DNA of 64,000 nt from Tatlockia sp. Lineage in GTDB: Bacteria; Pseudomonadota; Gammaproteobacteria; Legionellales; Legionellaceae. The notes beneath the pieces were generated by a model, which saw only the letters and a program-made list of their open reading frames with translations, searched no databases and was not told the origin of the DNA. Position 1 is the stretch's first letter. Every line of letters begins with the position of its first letter. Of this stretch, positions 1 to 9,061 are shown one piece after another. The DNA is taken from NCBI GenBank assembly GCA_013697955.1, contig JACCVV010000089.1, positions 1 through 64,000 of the forward strand, in the 5' to 3' direction. The translations under genes were made by a program, and so were the position numbers.

Positions 1-169
1 AGAAAATCTTTTATTTAAGAAATGTACTCCATTATACAAAGATACATATATAAAATGTGGGCCAGGTTAGGCTTAACAAATCTTGACGAGGTTTGAATGT
101 CGTTGTCTAACCTCGTTACTGCAAAACCTCAAATACTCTTTGAATTTGAAATCCCACTTTTTGTCAGTT

Positions 170-177
170 TTCCACAG
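170..177. repeat. Left copy of 8-bp target-site duplication TTCCACAG
   Basis: Identical to 308-315. The two copies flank the inverted-repeat element exactly as a target duplication would. Confidence 0.5.
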
Positions 178-307
178 CAGGGCATTCGGTTAAGTTCTTT
201 CTGAAGATATTGAACATAGCAACCCATTTTCATATCCGCTAAAATTGTTTTTACATCGTCAGTTCAGGTGTTCAAGTCAATCTAAGCCTTAACCGAATGC
301 CATTGAC
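178..307. mobile_element. MITE-like insertion, 130 bp, non-coding
   Basis: Perfect 14-bp inverted repeats, GGCATTCGGTTAAG at 181-194 and its complement at 288-301, lie just inside two copies of TTCCACAG (170-177 and 308-315). This is the layout of a transposed element with an 8-bp target duplication. It has no ORF of its own, so a transposase would have to act in trans. The outer ends are slightly asymmetric (3 bp outside the left repeat, 6 bp outside the right), so the exact boundaries are uncertain. Confidence 0.55.
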
Positions 308-315
308 TTCCACAG
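308..315. repeat. Right copy of 8-bp target-site duplication TTCCACAG
   Basis: Identical to 170-177. Bases beyond both copies differ, so the repeat is exactly 8 bp. Confidence 0.5.
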
Positions 316-491
316 TACCCCTAACTTGATTGAAAAATATGAATTTTATAATGACAAAGAATGCCTTAATTTACATGAAGTTATACAAAATTTGTTAACC
401 AATGAAAAAATCGATTTATAGGCTACAGCCTAGACTGGTAAAGGGCTACAAGGGTGTGCTGGGAAATTCCGTACCTTCCTGAACTAAACCC

Positions 492-854
492 CTAATAAGG
501 ACATTGCTTTTTATTGAAACTTTTTGGGAGATATTTGCTTAGATCGGATGTCTTTAAAATCTGATTTTCATCAAATTTACCTTCTATCTGAATAAAATAA
601 AGTGTTAGATTTTTTCCGGAGGTATTGCTATCTATAAGAGCATAAGCATTGTTGTTAAGCCCATTAAGAAATTCAATGGGTGTTTTCACAATCCTTGAGT
701 AATTCGAAACTAATAATGGCTCTTTATTCCTAATTGAAATCGCCACATCATTAAAGAAAAAATCAAAAGAATTACCGTTTTTTAAATAACATAAGGTAAT
801 AAAGGGATTTGCCATAAATTCAGGTTTTTTTGATAGGTATAAAATACAAGGCAT
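492..854 (-). CDS. Hypothetical protein, 120 residues
   Basis: Family not recognised. The start is well supported because AGGAG lies five bases upstream of the ATG. The protein has no signal peptide or clear membrane helix. It alternates hydrophobic strands with polar turns (for example ITLCYLKNG and LTLYFIQIEG), which suggests a small soluble mixed alpha/beta domain. It stands alone between a decayed gene with an insertion and hpt, and its base composition is very AT-rich, so it may be accessory DNA. A second in-frame ATG at codon 14 is possible but lacks as good a ribosome site. Confidence 0.6.
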   Translation of the reverse strand: MPCILYLSKKPEFMANPFITLCYLKNGNSFDFFFNDVAISIRNKEPLLVSNYSRIVKTPIEFLNGLNNNAYALIDSNTSGKNLTLYFIQIEGKFDENQILKTSDLSKYLPKSFNKKQCPY

Positions 855-978
855 TTTATCTCCTGAGAGTATAGATTCAATTTAACTTATTAATATTTTC
901 ATTTAGAAGTCGTCAATATTTTTATTGAACCAAAAAAAACCAATCAATTTTTAGCTTAGGAATAACGAATTCCATAAA

Positions 979-1004
979 TCCTGCTTAAAAGCCTTAAAGC
1001 AGGA
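979..1004 (-). terminator. Hairpin downstream of hpt
   Basis: Perfect 8-bp inverted repeat TCCTGCTT / AAGCAGGA with a 10-base loop, 17 bases beyond the hpt stop. The leftward transcript has no long U-run after the stem, so this may be a weak or Rho-assisted terminator, or only an RNA-end-protecting stem. Confidence 0.35.
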
Positions 1005-1020
1005 CAGAAAAGTGGAAAAA

Positions 1021-1581
1021 TTATTCATGTTCCGGTGATACAACAAAGATTCCCGGTGCATTTCTAAGGTATTCGTTATAGTCCATGCCATAACCGAAGA
1101 TGTAATGATCGTCAACCTGTAGGCCAACAAAGTCAGCATTTTTCAGACCATTTGATAAACGTTTATGATGTTTATCAACTAATACTGCGCTGTAAGTTTC
1201 TTTAGCTCCCAATCTTTTTACCTCTTCAATGATTGCAGCTAGAGTAACGCCTCCGTCTAAAATATCATCAATAACCAAAACCGTTCTGTTAGTTAAATCA
1301 AGGCTGGGTTTTACTTTCCAATGTAAATCACCGCCTCTAATATCACCGCGATAGCGGGTAGCATGTACATAATCGACTTCTAAAGGAAAATCGAGCCGAG
1401 GTAGTAAATTGCCCATTGGCACAAGCCCGCCAATCATGACGCAAAGAATAATTGGATTTTTATCCTTAAGAACGGCATGTATATTTATCGCCATTCGATC
1501 TAAAGCAGCTTCAACTTCTTTAGTTGTAAAAAGACAAGATGATTTTTCATAAACTTCTTTAATTTTATTCGGAATTGACAT
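1021..1581 (-). CDS. hpt: Hypoxanthine-guanine phosphoribosyltransferase
   Basis: Purine salvage enzyme that transfers the phosphoribosyl group of PRPP to hypoxanthine or guanine, giving IMP or GMP in the cytoplasm. The PRPP-binding signature [14 protein letters not shown] lies at residues 101-114. A base-contacting DKHHKR segment follows near 136, and a [13 protein letters not shown] stretch typical of this family lies near 162-174. The length of 186 residues is normal for a bacterial Hpt. It is followed by a DUF1820 gene on the same strand with a 40-base gap. Substrate preference between hypoxanthine and guanine cannot be read from the sequence. Confidence 0.93.
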   Translation of the reverse strand: MSIPNKIKEVYEKSSCLFTTKEVEAALDRMAINIHAVLKDKNPIILCVMIGGLVPMGNLLPRLDFPLEVDYVHATRYRGDIRGGDLHWKVKPSLDLTNRTVLVIDDILDGGVTLAAIIEEVKRLGAKETYSAVLVDKHHKRLSNGLKNADFVGLQVDDHYIFGYGMDYNEYLRNAPGIFVVSPEHE

Positions 1582-1626
1582 CTGATTTCCCAGGAATTAA
1601 TTATTAATTATACGGAAGTAATACCC

Positions 1627-1953
1627 TTAATCTTTACGTTTTTCCGGCACAGGAAACATGGAAACCTTATTATCCAGAGCCGATTTCTCTCTCACTTTTG
1701 CTATACCTTGCTTATTCACTTCATCGATACGAAAGACAGAATGCATTGGGATGTAGGTTCGCTTAACGCTATTGAACTCGAGTTTTAGACGTTCTTCGGA
1801 GGGATCAACGACTAAGGTACTATTTTCACCAAAAACAAATTCCTCAACCTCTAAAAATCCAAAAATCTCACTCTCAGAGACTTTTCGAGCATAAATTTCA
1901 TAGACTGATTCTTGATTAGCAAAGGTGATACGAAATAAAGATTCTTTTGACAT
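1627..1953 (-). CDS. DUF1820 family protein
   Basis: Matches the DUF1820 family of small gammaproteobacterial proteins of unknown function: an N-terminal beta-rich segment starting LFRITFANQ, a central EVEEFVFGE stretch, and a RTYIPMHSVFRIDEV segment. The ATG at 1951-1953 is preferred over the TTG two codons earlier because the family starts just before the LFRITF strand. The product is 108 residues. No signal peptide is seen. It shares its strand with hpt, but the spacing allows separate transcription. Confidence 0.8.
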   Translation of the reverse strand: MSKESLFRITFANQESVYEIYARKVSESEIFGFLEVEEFVFGENSTLVVDPSEERLKLEFNSVKRTYIPMHSVFRIDEVNKQGIAKVREKSALDNKVSMFPVPEKRKD

Positions 1954-2023
1954 GCACAAAACCTAAAATTAAAGCAAACGCTATTATAGCGAACTTAGGC
2001 AATCTAGCCAATCAATAGATGCT

Positions 2024-2767
2024 TTAAGCCTTTTTAACCAGACAACCCGGTTGGTATAAACGCGATTTCCAGAGCTCTACAGTATCATCTAATAGGAGAT
2101 TTGGAGTTATTTCCTGTTGTTTTTGCATAATTAAACAATAAAACCCTGCTGGACATGGTGAAATCATTTTGCCTAATTCATTAAGAATTTCTAATTTATC
2201 AAGCCATTCTTTGCTTGAAACTGGAGGAATATAGTAAAAAGAAGAGAGATAGCTTTGAACGTAACCTCGATGTACCATAGCCCGCTGTACTGAAAATATC
2301 GATTTAGCCCTTGCCTTTAAAGGTCCATAACAGGACTCTTCTTGCATACGAAGATGTAAACCCCAAAGGCTGAAAGGATTTATACCAAAAAAAATCACAT
2401 AGCCCATTGGTTTTAAAACTCTATCAATTTCATCAATTGGGCTTCTAGAGAGCTTGTAAGCATCTAAAACCAAGGGAGCAATGATGCAGTCAACACTGTC
2501 GCGATCAATTGGTAATTGATTATAAGCGCTTAAAAAAGTTGTGGATGATGTTTGATAAAATGTGGCTAGCCATTTATGGATATAATGAAAGGATTGCAAC
2601 CATGGGTTTTTACCACAGCTGCCTAATTGTAATAGGGTTTCGCCATGCAAAAATCCATTAACATGACTTATTTCATTGGTGAAAAAATCAGCAATTGCAA
2701 GTCCTTGATGGGTGTTAAACCAATTGTCAAGCGCCTGAAATCGGGATTTCTGTTCATCAAAAGGCAA
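2024..2767 (-). CDS. SAM-dependent methyltransferase-like protein (YafS-like)
   Basis: Class I methyltransferase fold of the Methyltransf_11 type, 247 residues. A motif-I-like strand and loop, LLQLGSCGKNPW, lies near residue 45. The acidic strand VDCIIAPLVLD and the LKPMGYVIFFGINPFSLWGL segment follow in the expected order, the latter being the usual carrier-strand signature. Motif I is degenerate, lacking the canonical GxGxG, as in YafS-type proteins. The substrate is unknown. It is divergent from pilB. Confidence 0.7.
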   Translation of the reverse strand: MPFDEQKSRFQALDNWFNTHQGLAIADFFTNEISHVNGFLHGETLLQLGSCGKNPWLQSFHYIHKWLATFYQTSSTTFLSAYNQLPIDRDSVDCIIAPLVLDAYKLSRSPIDEIDRVLKPMGYVIFFGINPFSLWGLHLRMQEESCYGPLKARAKSIFSVQRAMVHRGYVQSYLSSFYYIPPVSSKEWLDKLEILNELGKMISPCPAGFYCLIMQKQQEITPNLLLDDTVELWKSRLYQPGCLVKKA

Positions 2768-2930
2768 AGGGAAAGCTCCTGCATTGGCGAAGCAAATACT
2801 TTTTGTACCATATAGTGAGGGTTAGCAGCAAGATTGTTTAACCTTATGTATTTTTTTCTAAAAAATATCGTGCACTTTTGAGTTATTTTCTCTATAGTTA
2901 GCGGCTTTGAAAATTGCTAATAATGGAAAA

Positions 2931-4529
2931 ATGGCAAACAACCAACCTGAGCAGCGCCTAAATGGTATGGCGCAATTACTTGTAAAAGAAAGTCTTCTTG
3001 GCAAAGAGGAAGGACTTCGCTATCAGCAACTTGCCTTGAAAAATAACGAACGTTTTCCCACTTTCCTTGTTAAAAATCATATTATTTCTGCTTTAGCGCT
3101 TGCCCATATTTTGTCAAAATACTTTGGTTTGCCCTTTCTTGATTTAGATTCGATTGACATTGATCCCAAGGCGCTAGAAGTCGTTAATGAAACCCTGATG
3201 TGTCGACATCAGGTAATACCAATTTCACTGAATAAGCAGTGTTTAATTTTAGCGACAGACGATCCAGAGAATCAGAATGGATTTAAGGAAATACAATTTC
3301 ATACTGGATTAACTTTAAAATTGAATATAGTTGAAACAGATAAACTCAAAGCATGTCTCGATAGTCTATTCAATAAAAATAAAAATTTAACCTTAAGTGC
3401 AAACGATGAAGATAGACCTATCGTCGAATTTCTAAATGAAATTCTTGATGGTGCAATCCTGAAATGTGCTTCCGACATCCACTTCGAGCCTTATGAATTG
3501 GAATACAGAATTCGCTATCGCTTGGACGGCTTACTCTCAGAAATTGTAAAACCCCCGCCTCATTTGGCAAATCGGATTGGTGCCCGGATTAAGATTATGG
3601 CTAATCTGGATATTTCAGAACGCCGTAAACCACAAGATGGTGGCTTTCAATTTCAAACACCTACAAACCAAAAGGTAGATTGTCGGGTTAGTACCTGTCC
3701 AACTGTACATGGTGAAAAAATTGTTATTCGTGTTTTTGATAGAAATTTTACTCAATTGGACCTAAATACATTGGGCTTAAATTCCGGGCAAAAAAAACAT
3801 TTTCTGGATAATATTTTTAAACCACAAGGACTAATTTTAGTAACTGGCCCTACAGGAAGCGGCAAAACGCTTACTCTTTACACAGCTTTAAATCTTTTAA
3901 ACAGCAATGAACGAAATATATCAACTGCAGAAGATCCAGTTGAAATCAAAATTCCTGGTATCAATCAAGTCAACATGTCCCCCAAAACAGGTCTGACCTT
4001 TAGCACTATTCTTCGAACTTTTTTACGTCAGGATCCGGATATTATTATGGTGGGTGAAATACGCGATGAAGAAACGGCCAAACTCGCAATTAAAGCTGCT
4101 CATACAGGCCATCTGGTTTTCTCAACCCTTCATACTAACTCAGCAGCCGAAACACTTTTAAGACTTAGTAATCTGGGTATAGAACCCTTTAATCTTTCTC
4201 ATGCGCTAACTTTGATTATCGGCCAACGCCTGGCAAGAAAATTATGTGAGCACTGTAAAGTAGTTGATGCTGCAGAAACTAATCCAAACATCTTCAAGGC
4301 GATAGGCTGTAATAAATGTACCAAGGGATATAGCGGCCGCATAGGCTTGTTTGAATTAATACCAATTAGTAATAAATTAAAAGACATAATCAGGTTGGGA
4401 GGAAATTCATTGGATATTTTAAGTTTAGCCAAGGCAGAAGGAATGATTTCTATTTATCAGTCAGGTCTCGAAAAAATTAATCAAGGCGTGACTACCCTTG
4501 AGGAGCTTAATCGAGTGATAGTTGACTAA
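2931..4529 (+). CDS. pilB: Type IV pilus assembly ATPase PilB
   Basis: Hexameric secretion-type ATPase that powers pilus extension from the cytoplasmic face of the inner membrane. The N-terminal T2SSE_N region spans roughly residues 40-150. The Walker A motif GPTGSGKT lies at 306-313, and the Walker B/Asp-box region around DPDIIMVGEIRD at 368-379. The four cysteines of the family zinc motif (439, 442, 460, 463) are present. The ATG at 2931 is chosen over an in-frame TTG at 2907. pilC follows after two bases, so translation is probably coupled. Confidence 0.95.
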   Translation: MANNQPEQRLNGMAQLLVKESLLGKEEGLRYQQLALKNNERFPTFLVKNHIISALALAHILSKYFGLPFLDLDSIDIDPKALEVVNETLMCRHQVIPISLNKQCLILATDDPENQNGFKEIQFHTGLTLKLNIVETDKLKACLDSLFNKNKNLTLSANDEDRPIVEFLNEILDGAILKCASDIHFEPYELEYRIRYRLDGLLSEIVKPPPHLANRIGARIKIMANLDISERRKPQDGGFQFQTPTNQKVDCRVSTCPTVHGEKIVIRVFDRNFTQLDLNTLGLNSGQKKHFLDNIFKPQGLILVTGPTGSGKTLTLYTALNLLNSNERNISTAEDPVEIKIPGINQVNMSPKTGLTFSTILRTFLRQDPDIIMVGEIRDEETAKLAIKAAHTGHLVFSTLHTNSAAETLLRLSNLGIEPFNLSHALTLIIGQRLARKLCEHCKVVDAAETNPNIFKAIGCNKCTKGYSGRIGLFELIPISNKLKDIIRLGGNSLDILSLAKAEGMISIYQSGLEKINQGVTTLEELNRVIVD

Positions 4530-4531
4530 AT

Positions 4532-5734
4532 ATGAATAAATTGAAACAAAGCTATTTTTGGCAAGGTATCAATGAGCGTGGAGTAATATCACAAGGTATT
4601 ATTGAGGCTGATTCTATTACATTGGCAAAAAAGGAACTGGGAACTAAAGCTATCAGGGTTAAAAAAATCAAACGAAAAGTTAATCCTGTTTTTAGTAAAA
4701 AAATTTCTCAGGCTGATATAACCTTATTTAGTCGACAATTGGCGACTATGCAAAAAGCAGGAATTTCTTTAACTGAAGCCTTGGATTTTGTAGCAAAGAG
4801 CCAAACTAACTTACTATTAAAATCATTAGTAATGGGCATTAAAAATGAAGTCACGAAAGGATATAGCCTTTCAGAAGTATTGCTCAAATATCCTAACTAT
4901 TTTAATGAACTTTTTTGTAATTTAATTGCCGCTGGTGAAAAATCAGGTAAATTGGATGTAATGTTAGACCGAGTAGCCTCCTATAATGAAAAAATTGAAC
5001 TAATTAAATCCAAAGTAAAGAAAGCGCTTGCCTATCCTCTGATTGTTTTGCTTATTTCAATTTTGGTAACGCTTGCTCTTTTGATTTATGTTGTTCCTGA
5101 ATTTGAATCTTTATTTAACGGTTTTGGAGCGGAACTGCCTGCCTTAACGAGCTTAATTATTACTATTTCAAGAAAGTTAACAAACAATTGGCCAATTTTT
5201 TTAGGTTTCACCTGCGCTTTGATTTGGCTTTTATTAAAAGCAAGACTGCGTTATGTAAAATTGAAAGATACTATTGATGAAATTATTTTAAGGCTTCCAA
5301 TTTTAGGTTCTCTATTATCCAAAGCAATAATTGTCCGTTTCTCACGGACCTTAGCGGTTAGCTTTGAAGCAGGTCTTCCTCTTATTGAGAGCTTAGGAGC
5401 TGTGTCAGCAGTGGTTGTAAATAAAATTTATGAAAAGGCAACTTTCCAAATAAGAACAGATCTTTTCAGTGGTCAACCATTACACATTGCTATGAAAAAT
5501 ACGAATTTATTCCCTCCTATGGCCGTACAGATGGTGGCTATTGGCGAAGAATCTGGAACTCTTGGGTTTATGTTAGAGAAAATAGCGATTTTTTATGAAG
5601 AAGATTTAAATTCTAGCCTGGAAATTTCACTTAATCTGCTAGAACCCATTATGATGTCAATATTAGGATTAATAATCGGATCTCTGGTAATTGCCATGTA
5701 TCTGCCCATTTTTAAACTTGGCTCAGTGGTGTAA
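4532..5734 (+). CDS. pilC: Type IV pilus inner-membrane platform protein PilC
   Basis: Polytopic GspF/PilC-family protein on which PilB assembles pilin into the fibre. Two T2SSF domains are visible, starting near FSRQLATMQKAGISLTEAL and FSRTLAVSFEAGLPLIESL. Each is followed by the family's GEESG-like turn (AAGEKSGKLD and AIGEESGTLG). Membrane helices lie around residues 167-190, 220-236 and 368-393. The length of 400 residues is normal. It is the middle gene of pilB-pilC-pilD, four bases from pilD. Confidence 0.95.
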   Translation: MNKLKQSYFWQGINERGVISQGIIEADSITLAKKELGTKAIRVKKIKRKVNPVFSKKISQADITLFSRQLATMQKAGISLTEALDFVAKSQTNLLLKSLVMGIKNEVTKGYSLSEVLLKYPNYFNELFCNLIAAGEKSGKLDVMLDRVASYNEKIELIKSKVKKALAYPLIVLLISILVTLALLIYVVPEFESLFNGFGAELPALTSLIITISRKLTNNWPIFLGFTCALIWLLLKARLRYVKLKDTIDEIILRLPILGSLLSKAIIVRFSRTLAVSFEAGLPLIESLGAVSAVVVNKIYEKATFQIRTDLFSGQPLHIAMKNTNLFPPMAVQMVAIGEESGTLGFMLEKIAIFYEEDLNSSLEISLNLLEPIMMSILGLIIGSLVIAMYLPIFKLGSVV

Positions 5735-5738
5735 ACAA

Positions 5739-6593
5739 ATGATAAGTCAATTAGCCCAACTCAATCTACTTGCTGCCTACATGTTGTTGGCTATTTTTTC
5801 ATTAATCATCGGTAGTCTTTTAAATATGATTATTTATCGATTGCCCTTGATGATTGAGGCCGACTTTCAAAATGAATGTGCGGAGCATTTAAGTCTTCCA
5901 TTAAAGACCAATAAGTTAAACTTATTTTTTCCACGATCGTTTTGCCCTGCCTGCAAAACTATGATACCGGCCTATTTTAATATTCCTCTTCTAGGTTATG
6001 GTTTGCTTCGAGGACGCTGTCGCCATTGCAAGGATCCAATTCCTATACGTTATCCTCTTGTGGAGTTGTTAAGTTGTTTATTAGCCTTGTTTGCAGCCTG
6101 GCATTTTGGCTTTAGTTTGATTCTTCCCTTTGTATTAATTTTTATCTGGATAATGATTAGTCTTTTTTTTATTGATTTAAAACATCAATTACTACCCGAT
6201 AGTTTAACCTTGGGATTACTTTGGCTTGGCTTGATTGCAAATACCCACAACTTATTCACAAACCTGCCAAATGCTGTTTTTTCTGCGGCAGCTGCTTATC
6301 TTGGTTTATGGCTATTTATAAAAATGTTTTACTTACTAACTGCAAAAATAGGAATGGGTAATGGTGATTTTAAATTATTTTCAGCCTTCGGTGCCTGGTT
6401 TGGTGTTTTACAATTACCTTTGATCTTGCTCCTCGCATCATTCACTGGAGCCATATCAGGACTTATCTATTTAAAAATTCAGGGCAAATCGAAAGATACA
6501 CCCATTCCCTTTGGCCCTTTTCTCTGTTTAGCCGGGCTAATTTCGCTATTTTGGGGTGAATTAATTATGAAATGGTATTTAACTTTTTGGTAA
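5739..6593 (+). CDS. pilD: Prepilin peptidase / N-methyltransferase PilD
   Basis: Bifunctional membrane aspartyl protease that cleaves and N-methylates type IV prepilins and type II pseudopilins. The ATG at 5739 gives 284 residues and begins in front of the first membrane helix; a longer frame overlaps pilC and is not needed. The zinc tetracysteine pair CPAC/CRHC (69, 72, 94, 97) is intact. The catalytic aspartates fit Asp146 (FIDLKHQLLPD) and Asp210 (GNGDFK). About eight hydrophobic helices are visible. In Legionella this enzyme serves both the pilus and the Lsp type II secretion system. Confidence 0.95.
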   Translation: MISQLAQLNLLAAYMLLAIFSLIIGSLLNMIIYRLPLMIEADFQNECAEHLSLPLKTNKLNLFFPRSFCPACKTMIPAYFNIPLLGYGLLRGRCRHCKDPIPIRYPLVELLSCLLALFAAWHFGFSLILPFVLIFIWIMISLFFIDLKHQLLPDSLTLGLLWLGLIANTHNLFTNLPNAVFSAAAAYLGLWLFIKMFYLLTAKIGMGNGDFKLFSAFGAWFGVLQLPLILLLASFTGAISGLIYLKIQGKSKDTPIPFGPFLCLAGLISLFWGELIMKWYLTFW

Positions 6594-6595
6594 TT

Positions 6596-7030
6596 TTATT
6601 GGCAGTTAATAGCAACTATTGTTGGCATTGAGGAGTTCAAATCATAACTAACTGTGCATTTTTTAATTGAATGGGGAAGTTTTTGAGTCAACTGAATTGC
6701 TGTATTTGAATAGGCACAACCTATCCAAAGATCGCTTTCATTAAATGTCCAAGTTAATTTTCCGCTACTGATATTTTCATTGTCTGGTGCCAAACTAGCA
6801 TTCGCTTTGGGGTGGCCTGCATAAAAATTAATTCTGTTTAAACGAGAGAGCTTTGAATCAGCCTCTAAAAATTCATTCCATCCCGGCACCTTTTCTTCTA
6901 AAAATTGTTTAGTATTAATTTGAGGGGGACATAGTAAAGCAGTCGAATTTGCAGGCAGAACGTAAAACCCAAGGATAATTGAATTTAAATAAACTTTGAT
7001 TTTCTTTTTGAGGATTTTGTGAGAAACCAT
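6596..7030 (-). CDS. STY0301 family exported protein
   Basis: A basic N-terminus and a hydrophobic segment ending near PANSTA suggest a signal peptide, so the protein is probably periplasmic. The rest resembles the small uncharacterised STY0301 family: an early CPP motif, a W-centred helix, FYAGHP, WTF, and a WIGCAYSNT motif. Four cysteines in the mature part could form two disulfides. Its stop codon lies two bases from that of pilD (convergent). It is followed closely by a Sel1-repeat gene on the same strand. Function is unknown. Confidence 0.65.
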   Translation of the reverse strand: MVSHKILKKKIKVYLNSIILGFYVLPANSTALLCPPQINTKQFLEEKVPGWNEFLEADSKLSRLNRINFYAGHPKANASLAPDNENISSGKLTWTFNESDLWIGCAYSNTAIQLTQKLPHSIKKCTVSYDLNSSMPTIVAINCQ

Positions 7031-7036
7031 AATAAT

Positions 7037-7624
7037 TTACCCTTTTGTGCGCTTTTTCATTAAAGCTGAAAAAAACTCAGGTTTGTTCAAGCCAATTTCA
7101 GCGAAAATTTGTGGAACCTGATCCCAGCTATTCTCCTGCTCGATGCTTTCAACCACAAGTTCGAAGCCTTTATCTTTATCAACGCTTACACCCCAACCAT
7201 TAATATAACAAAGCCCATGCAAACGTTTTGCTTTAATATGTCCGAGTTCTTCTGCTTTTTGCAAATAAGCTAAGGCTTCTTCATAAAGCTGCTTCATTTG
7301 GCGTTCATTAGCGCTAGTTGCAAATAGCTCTTCATTTTGCAGTTGTTCTCTTAATTTAGCTTCATTTATAAACTTTTCGCCAAGTTGATATAGTGCGTCG
7401 GTATCATCCAAAGCGGCGGCACATCGGAGGCTGGCTATCGCTAAAACAGTAGCAAAAGGATATTGTTTATGTCCAATTAAAGAATTATAAATTGTCGCCA
7501 ATTCATGATAATAGGCTATTTCTTTAGCAAGCACTTCATCACTAGGCTGATTATGAATTCGATTCGCTTGCATCGCCTTCAGTTTTTTTGTCAGTCTTGA
7601 AATTTTCATACGCTTGAAAATCAT
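7037..7624 (-). CDS. Sel1/TPR-like repeat protein
   Basis: A 195-residue, mostly helical protein. It contains at least one good Sel1-type unit (ALAYLQKAEELGHIKAKRLH, then GLCYINGWGVSVDKDKGFEL) and degenerate helical pairs before it. There is no convincing signal peptide; the N-terminus is strongly basic. Sel1 proteins act as protein-protein scaffolds, and Legionella encodes several. It lies six bases from the exported STY0301-like gene and twelve from a membrane protein, which suggests a three-gene transcript. The partner is unknown. Confidence 0.65.
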   Translation of the reverse strand: MIFKRMKISRLTKKLKAMQANRIHNQPSDEVLAKEIAYYHELATIYNSLIGHKQYPFATVLAIASLRCAAALDDTDALYQLGEKFINEAKLREQLQNEELFATSANERQMKQLYEEALAYLQKAEELGHIKAKRLHGLCYINGWGVSVDKDKGFELVVESIEQENSWDQVPQIFAEIGLNKPEFFSALMKKRTKG

Positions 7625-7636
7625 TAAAAAACTCCT

Positions 7637-8119
7637 TTAGGTGGGTGGACCCGAAACAAACCAATGTAACAGGCTTACTGCGAGAATAACCAAAACAATT
7701 AAAATTATTACTTTAAGGCCAAAGCTAAGAGTGTCATGGATTTCCTTATGAATTTCCATTCGCCTGCCAGGCCTATCTAAATCCATTCCATATATTTCTT
7801 TCTCAATATGCGTGGATGACCATTGAGAAATGACGCCGCAAATTATAGCGGGAACGAAAAAAGTTAAAAATACCATCCAGGAAGCGCCACTATTATCAAA
7901 AGAATAACTGTCCCTAAACCATTCATGAAGCTCTATTATCATTGCAGGCACACCGTAATGCCAATTCCAAATTAAGTAAGGAACGATAAAAAGAGCAATT
8001 GCAAGTAAGGTGAGGCATAACAAAAGGGAGATAAGCCCTACAATAAAAAGTTTAGAATTTTGCTGAAAACGATCTGGTTCCATTTTATTCATCCCAGAAT
8101 TAAAAGCTTGAAATTTCAT
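7637..8119 (-). CDS. Hypothetical inner-membrane protein with three helices
   Basis: Family not recognised. Three hydrophobic segments lie near residues 25-50, 80-100 and 132-155, with a charged loop (EKEIYGMDLDRPGRRMEIHKE) between the second and third. An alternative ATG at codon 9 or 12 would remove the short polar N-terminus. It heads a likely three-gene unit with the Sel1-like and STY0301-like genes and is divergent from ppsR. Confidence 0.6.
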   Translation of the reverse strand: MKFQAFNSGMNKMEPDRFQQNSKLFIVGLISLLLCLTLLAIALFIVPYLIWNWHYGVPAMIIELHEWFRDSYSFDNSGASWMVFLTFFVPAIICGVISQWSSTHIEKEIYGMDLDRPGRRMEIHKEIHDTLSFGLKVIILIVLVILAVSLLHWFVSGPPT

Positions 8120-8238
8120 TTACCAAAAACTAGCTTTTGGTGGTCAAAGATATCAAACAACATAGCAGAAGCTATTTATCTTGCCAAGTTAGTTCACTAC
8201 CAGCTATAACTAAGTATTTATCAAATAAAGGCATCAAA

Positions 8239-9054
8239 ATGAAACGTCATGCATTCATGATTTCCGATGGCACCGGCATTACAGCAGAAAATTTAGGTAA
8301 CAGTTTAATTACTCAATTTGAAAACATCGAATTTGAAAAACACACAATTCCCTATATCGATACCGTTGAAAAAGCAGAAAGGCTGGTTGAGCAAATTAAC
8401 GTTTCTTTCAATGAAACAGGCATCAAACCTTTGGTTTTTATGACACTTATAAATAAAGACATTGTCAATGTGCTAACTAAAGCAAAAGCAAATATCTTTG
8501 ATTTATTTAATACCTTTCTAGGTCCTCTGGAAGAAGAACTTCAGGTCAAATCCTCCTATACGGTTGGCCGGACGCATGGTGTTGCGAATTTAAAATCTTA
8601 TTCCACCCGCATCGATGCGGTGGAGTATGCGATGGCTCATGATGATGGGATAAAAATACGGGGTTATGATAAAGCGGATATTATTTTAATTGGTGTTTCC
8701 CGTTGTGGGAAAACGCCAAGTTGTCTTTACATGGCCCTCCATTTTGGCGTGCTTGCTGCGAATTACCCTTTCACCGAGGATGACCTCACTCTTTTAACTC
8801 TTCCCGAAGTGTTAAAACCTTATAAATCAAAATTATTTGGGCTGACAATCGATGCGGAGCGCTTGCAACACATTCGTACTGAGCGGCGGCCCAATAGCAA
8901 ATATTCTTCGACTGAACAATGCCGGCTGGAAGTTGCAGAAGTGGAAGAGATGTACAGAAGGGAAAATATTCCCTGCTTAAACTCAACACGTTTTTCCATA
9001 GAAGAAATAGCTACAAAAATATTGTCGATTGCAAATATTACAAGAAAATTTTAG
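8239..9054 (+). CDS. ppsR: PEP synthase regulatory protein (kinase/pyrophosphorylase)
   Basis: DUF299 family enzyme that inactivates phosphoenolpyruvate synthase by ADP-dependent phosphorylation and reactivates it by Pi-dependent dephosphorylation, gating gluconeogenesis. The ATG at 8239 follows an AAAGG ribosome site and gives 271 residues beginning MKRHAFMISDGTGITAENLG, the usual family start. The P-loop GVSRCGKT lies at 152-159. The upstream frame extension to 8137 is not supported. ppsA itself is not in this window. Confidence 0.92.
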   Translation: MKRHAFMISDGTGITAENLGNSLITQFENIEFEKHTIPYIDTVEKAERLVEQINVSFNETGIKPLVFMTLINKDIVNVLTKAKANIFDLFNTFLGPLEEELQVKSSYTVGRTHGVANLKSYSTRIDAVEYAMAHDDGIKIRGYDKADIILIGVSRCGKTPSCLYMALHFGVLAANYPFTEDDLTLLTLPEVLKPYKSKLFGLTIDAERLQHIRTERRPNSKYSSTEQCRLEVAEVEEMYRRENIPCLNSTRFSIEEIATKILSIANITRKF

Positions 9055-9061
9055 GGATAAA

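Larger units (their letters stand above)
77..421 (+). pseudogene. Decayed gene remnant interrupted by a 130-bp insertion
   Basis: The frame starting at 77 is open until it enters the insertion at 178, where it stops at 191-193. The frame resuming at 316 is open to a TAG at 419-421. Removing bases 178-315 (element plus one copy of the 8-bp duplication, 138 bp) joins the halves in the same frame and gives about 68 uninterrupted codons. The right half reads like a real protein C-terminus (ending NLLTNEKIDL). No start codon with a ribosome site was found, and a stop lies just upstream at 74-76, so the 5' end is also lost. The product is unknown. Confidence 0.4.

Noticed and set aside
5691-5738. 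pilD start inside pilC
   Set aside because: Adds cysteine-rich residues not found in the family; ATG at 5739 begins before the first membrane helix.
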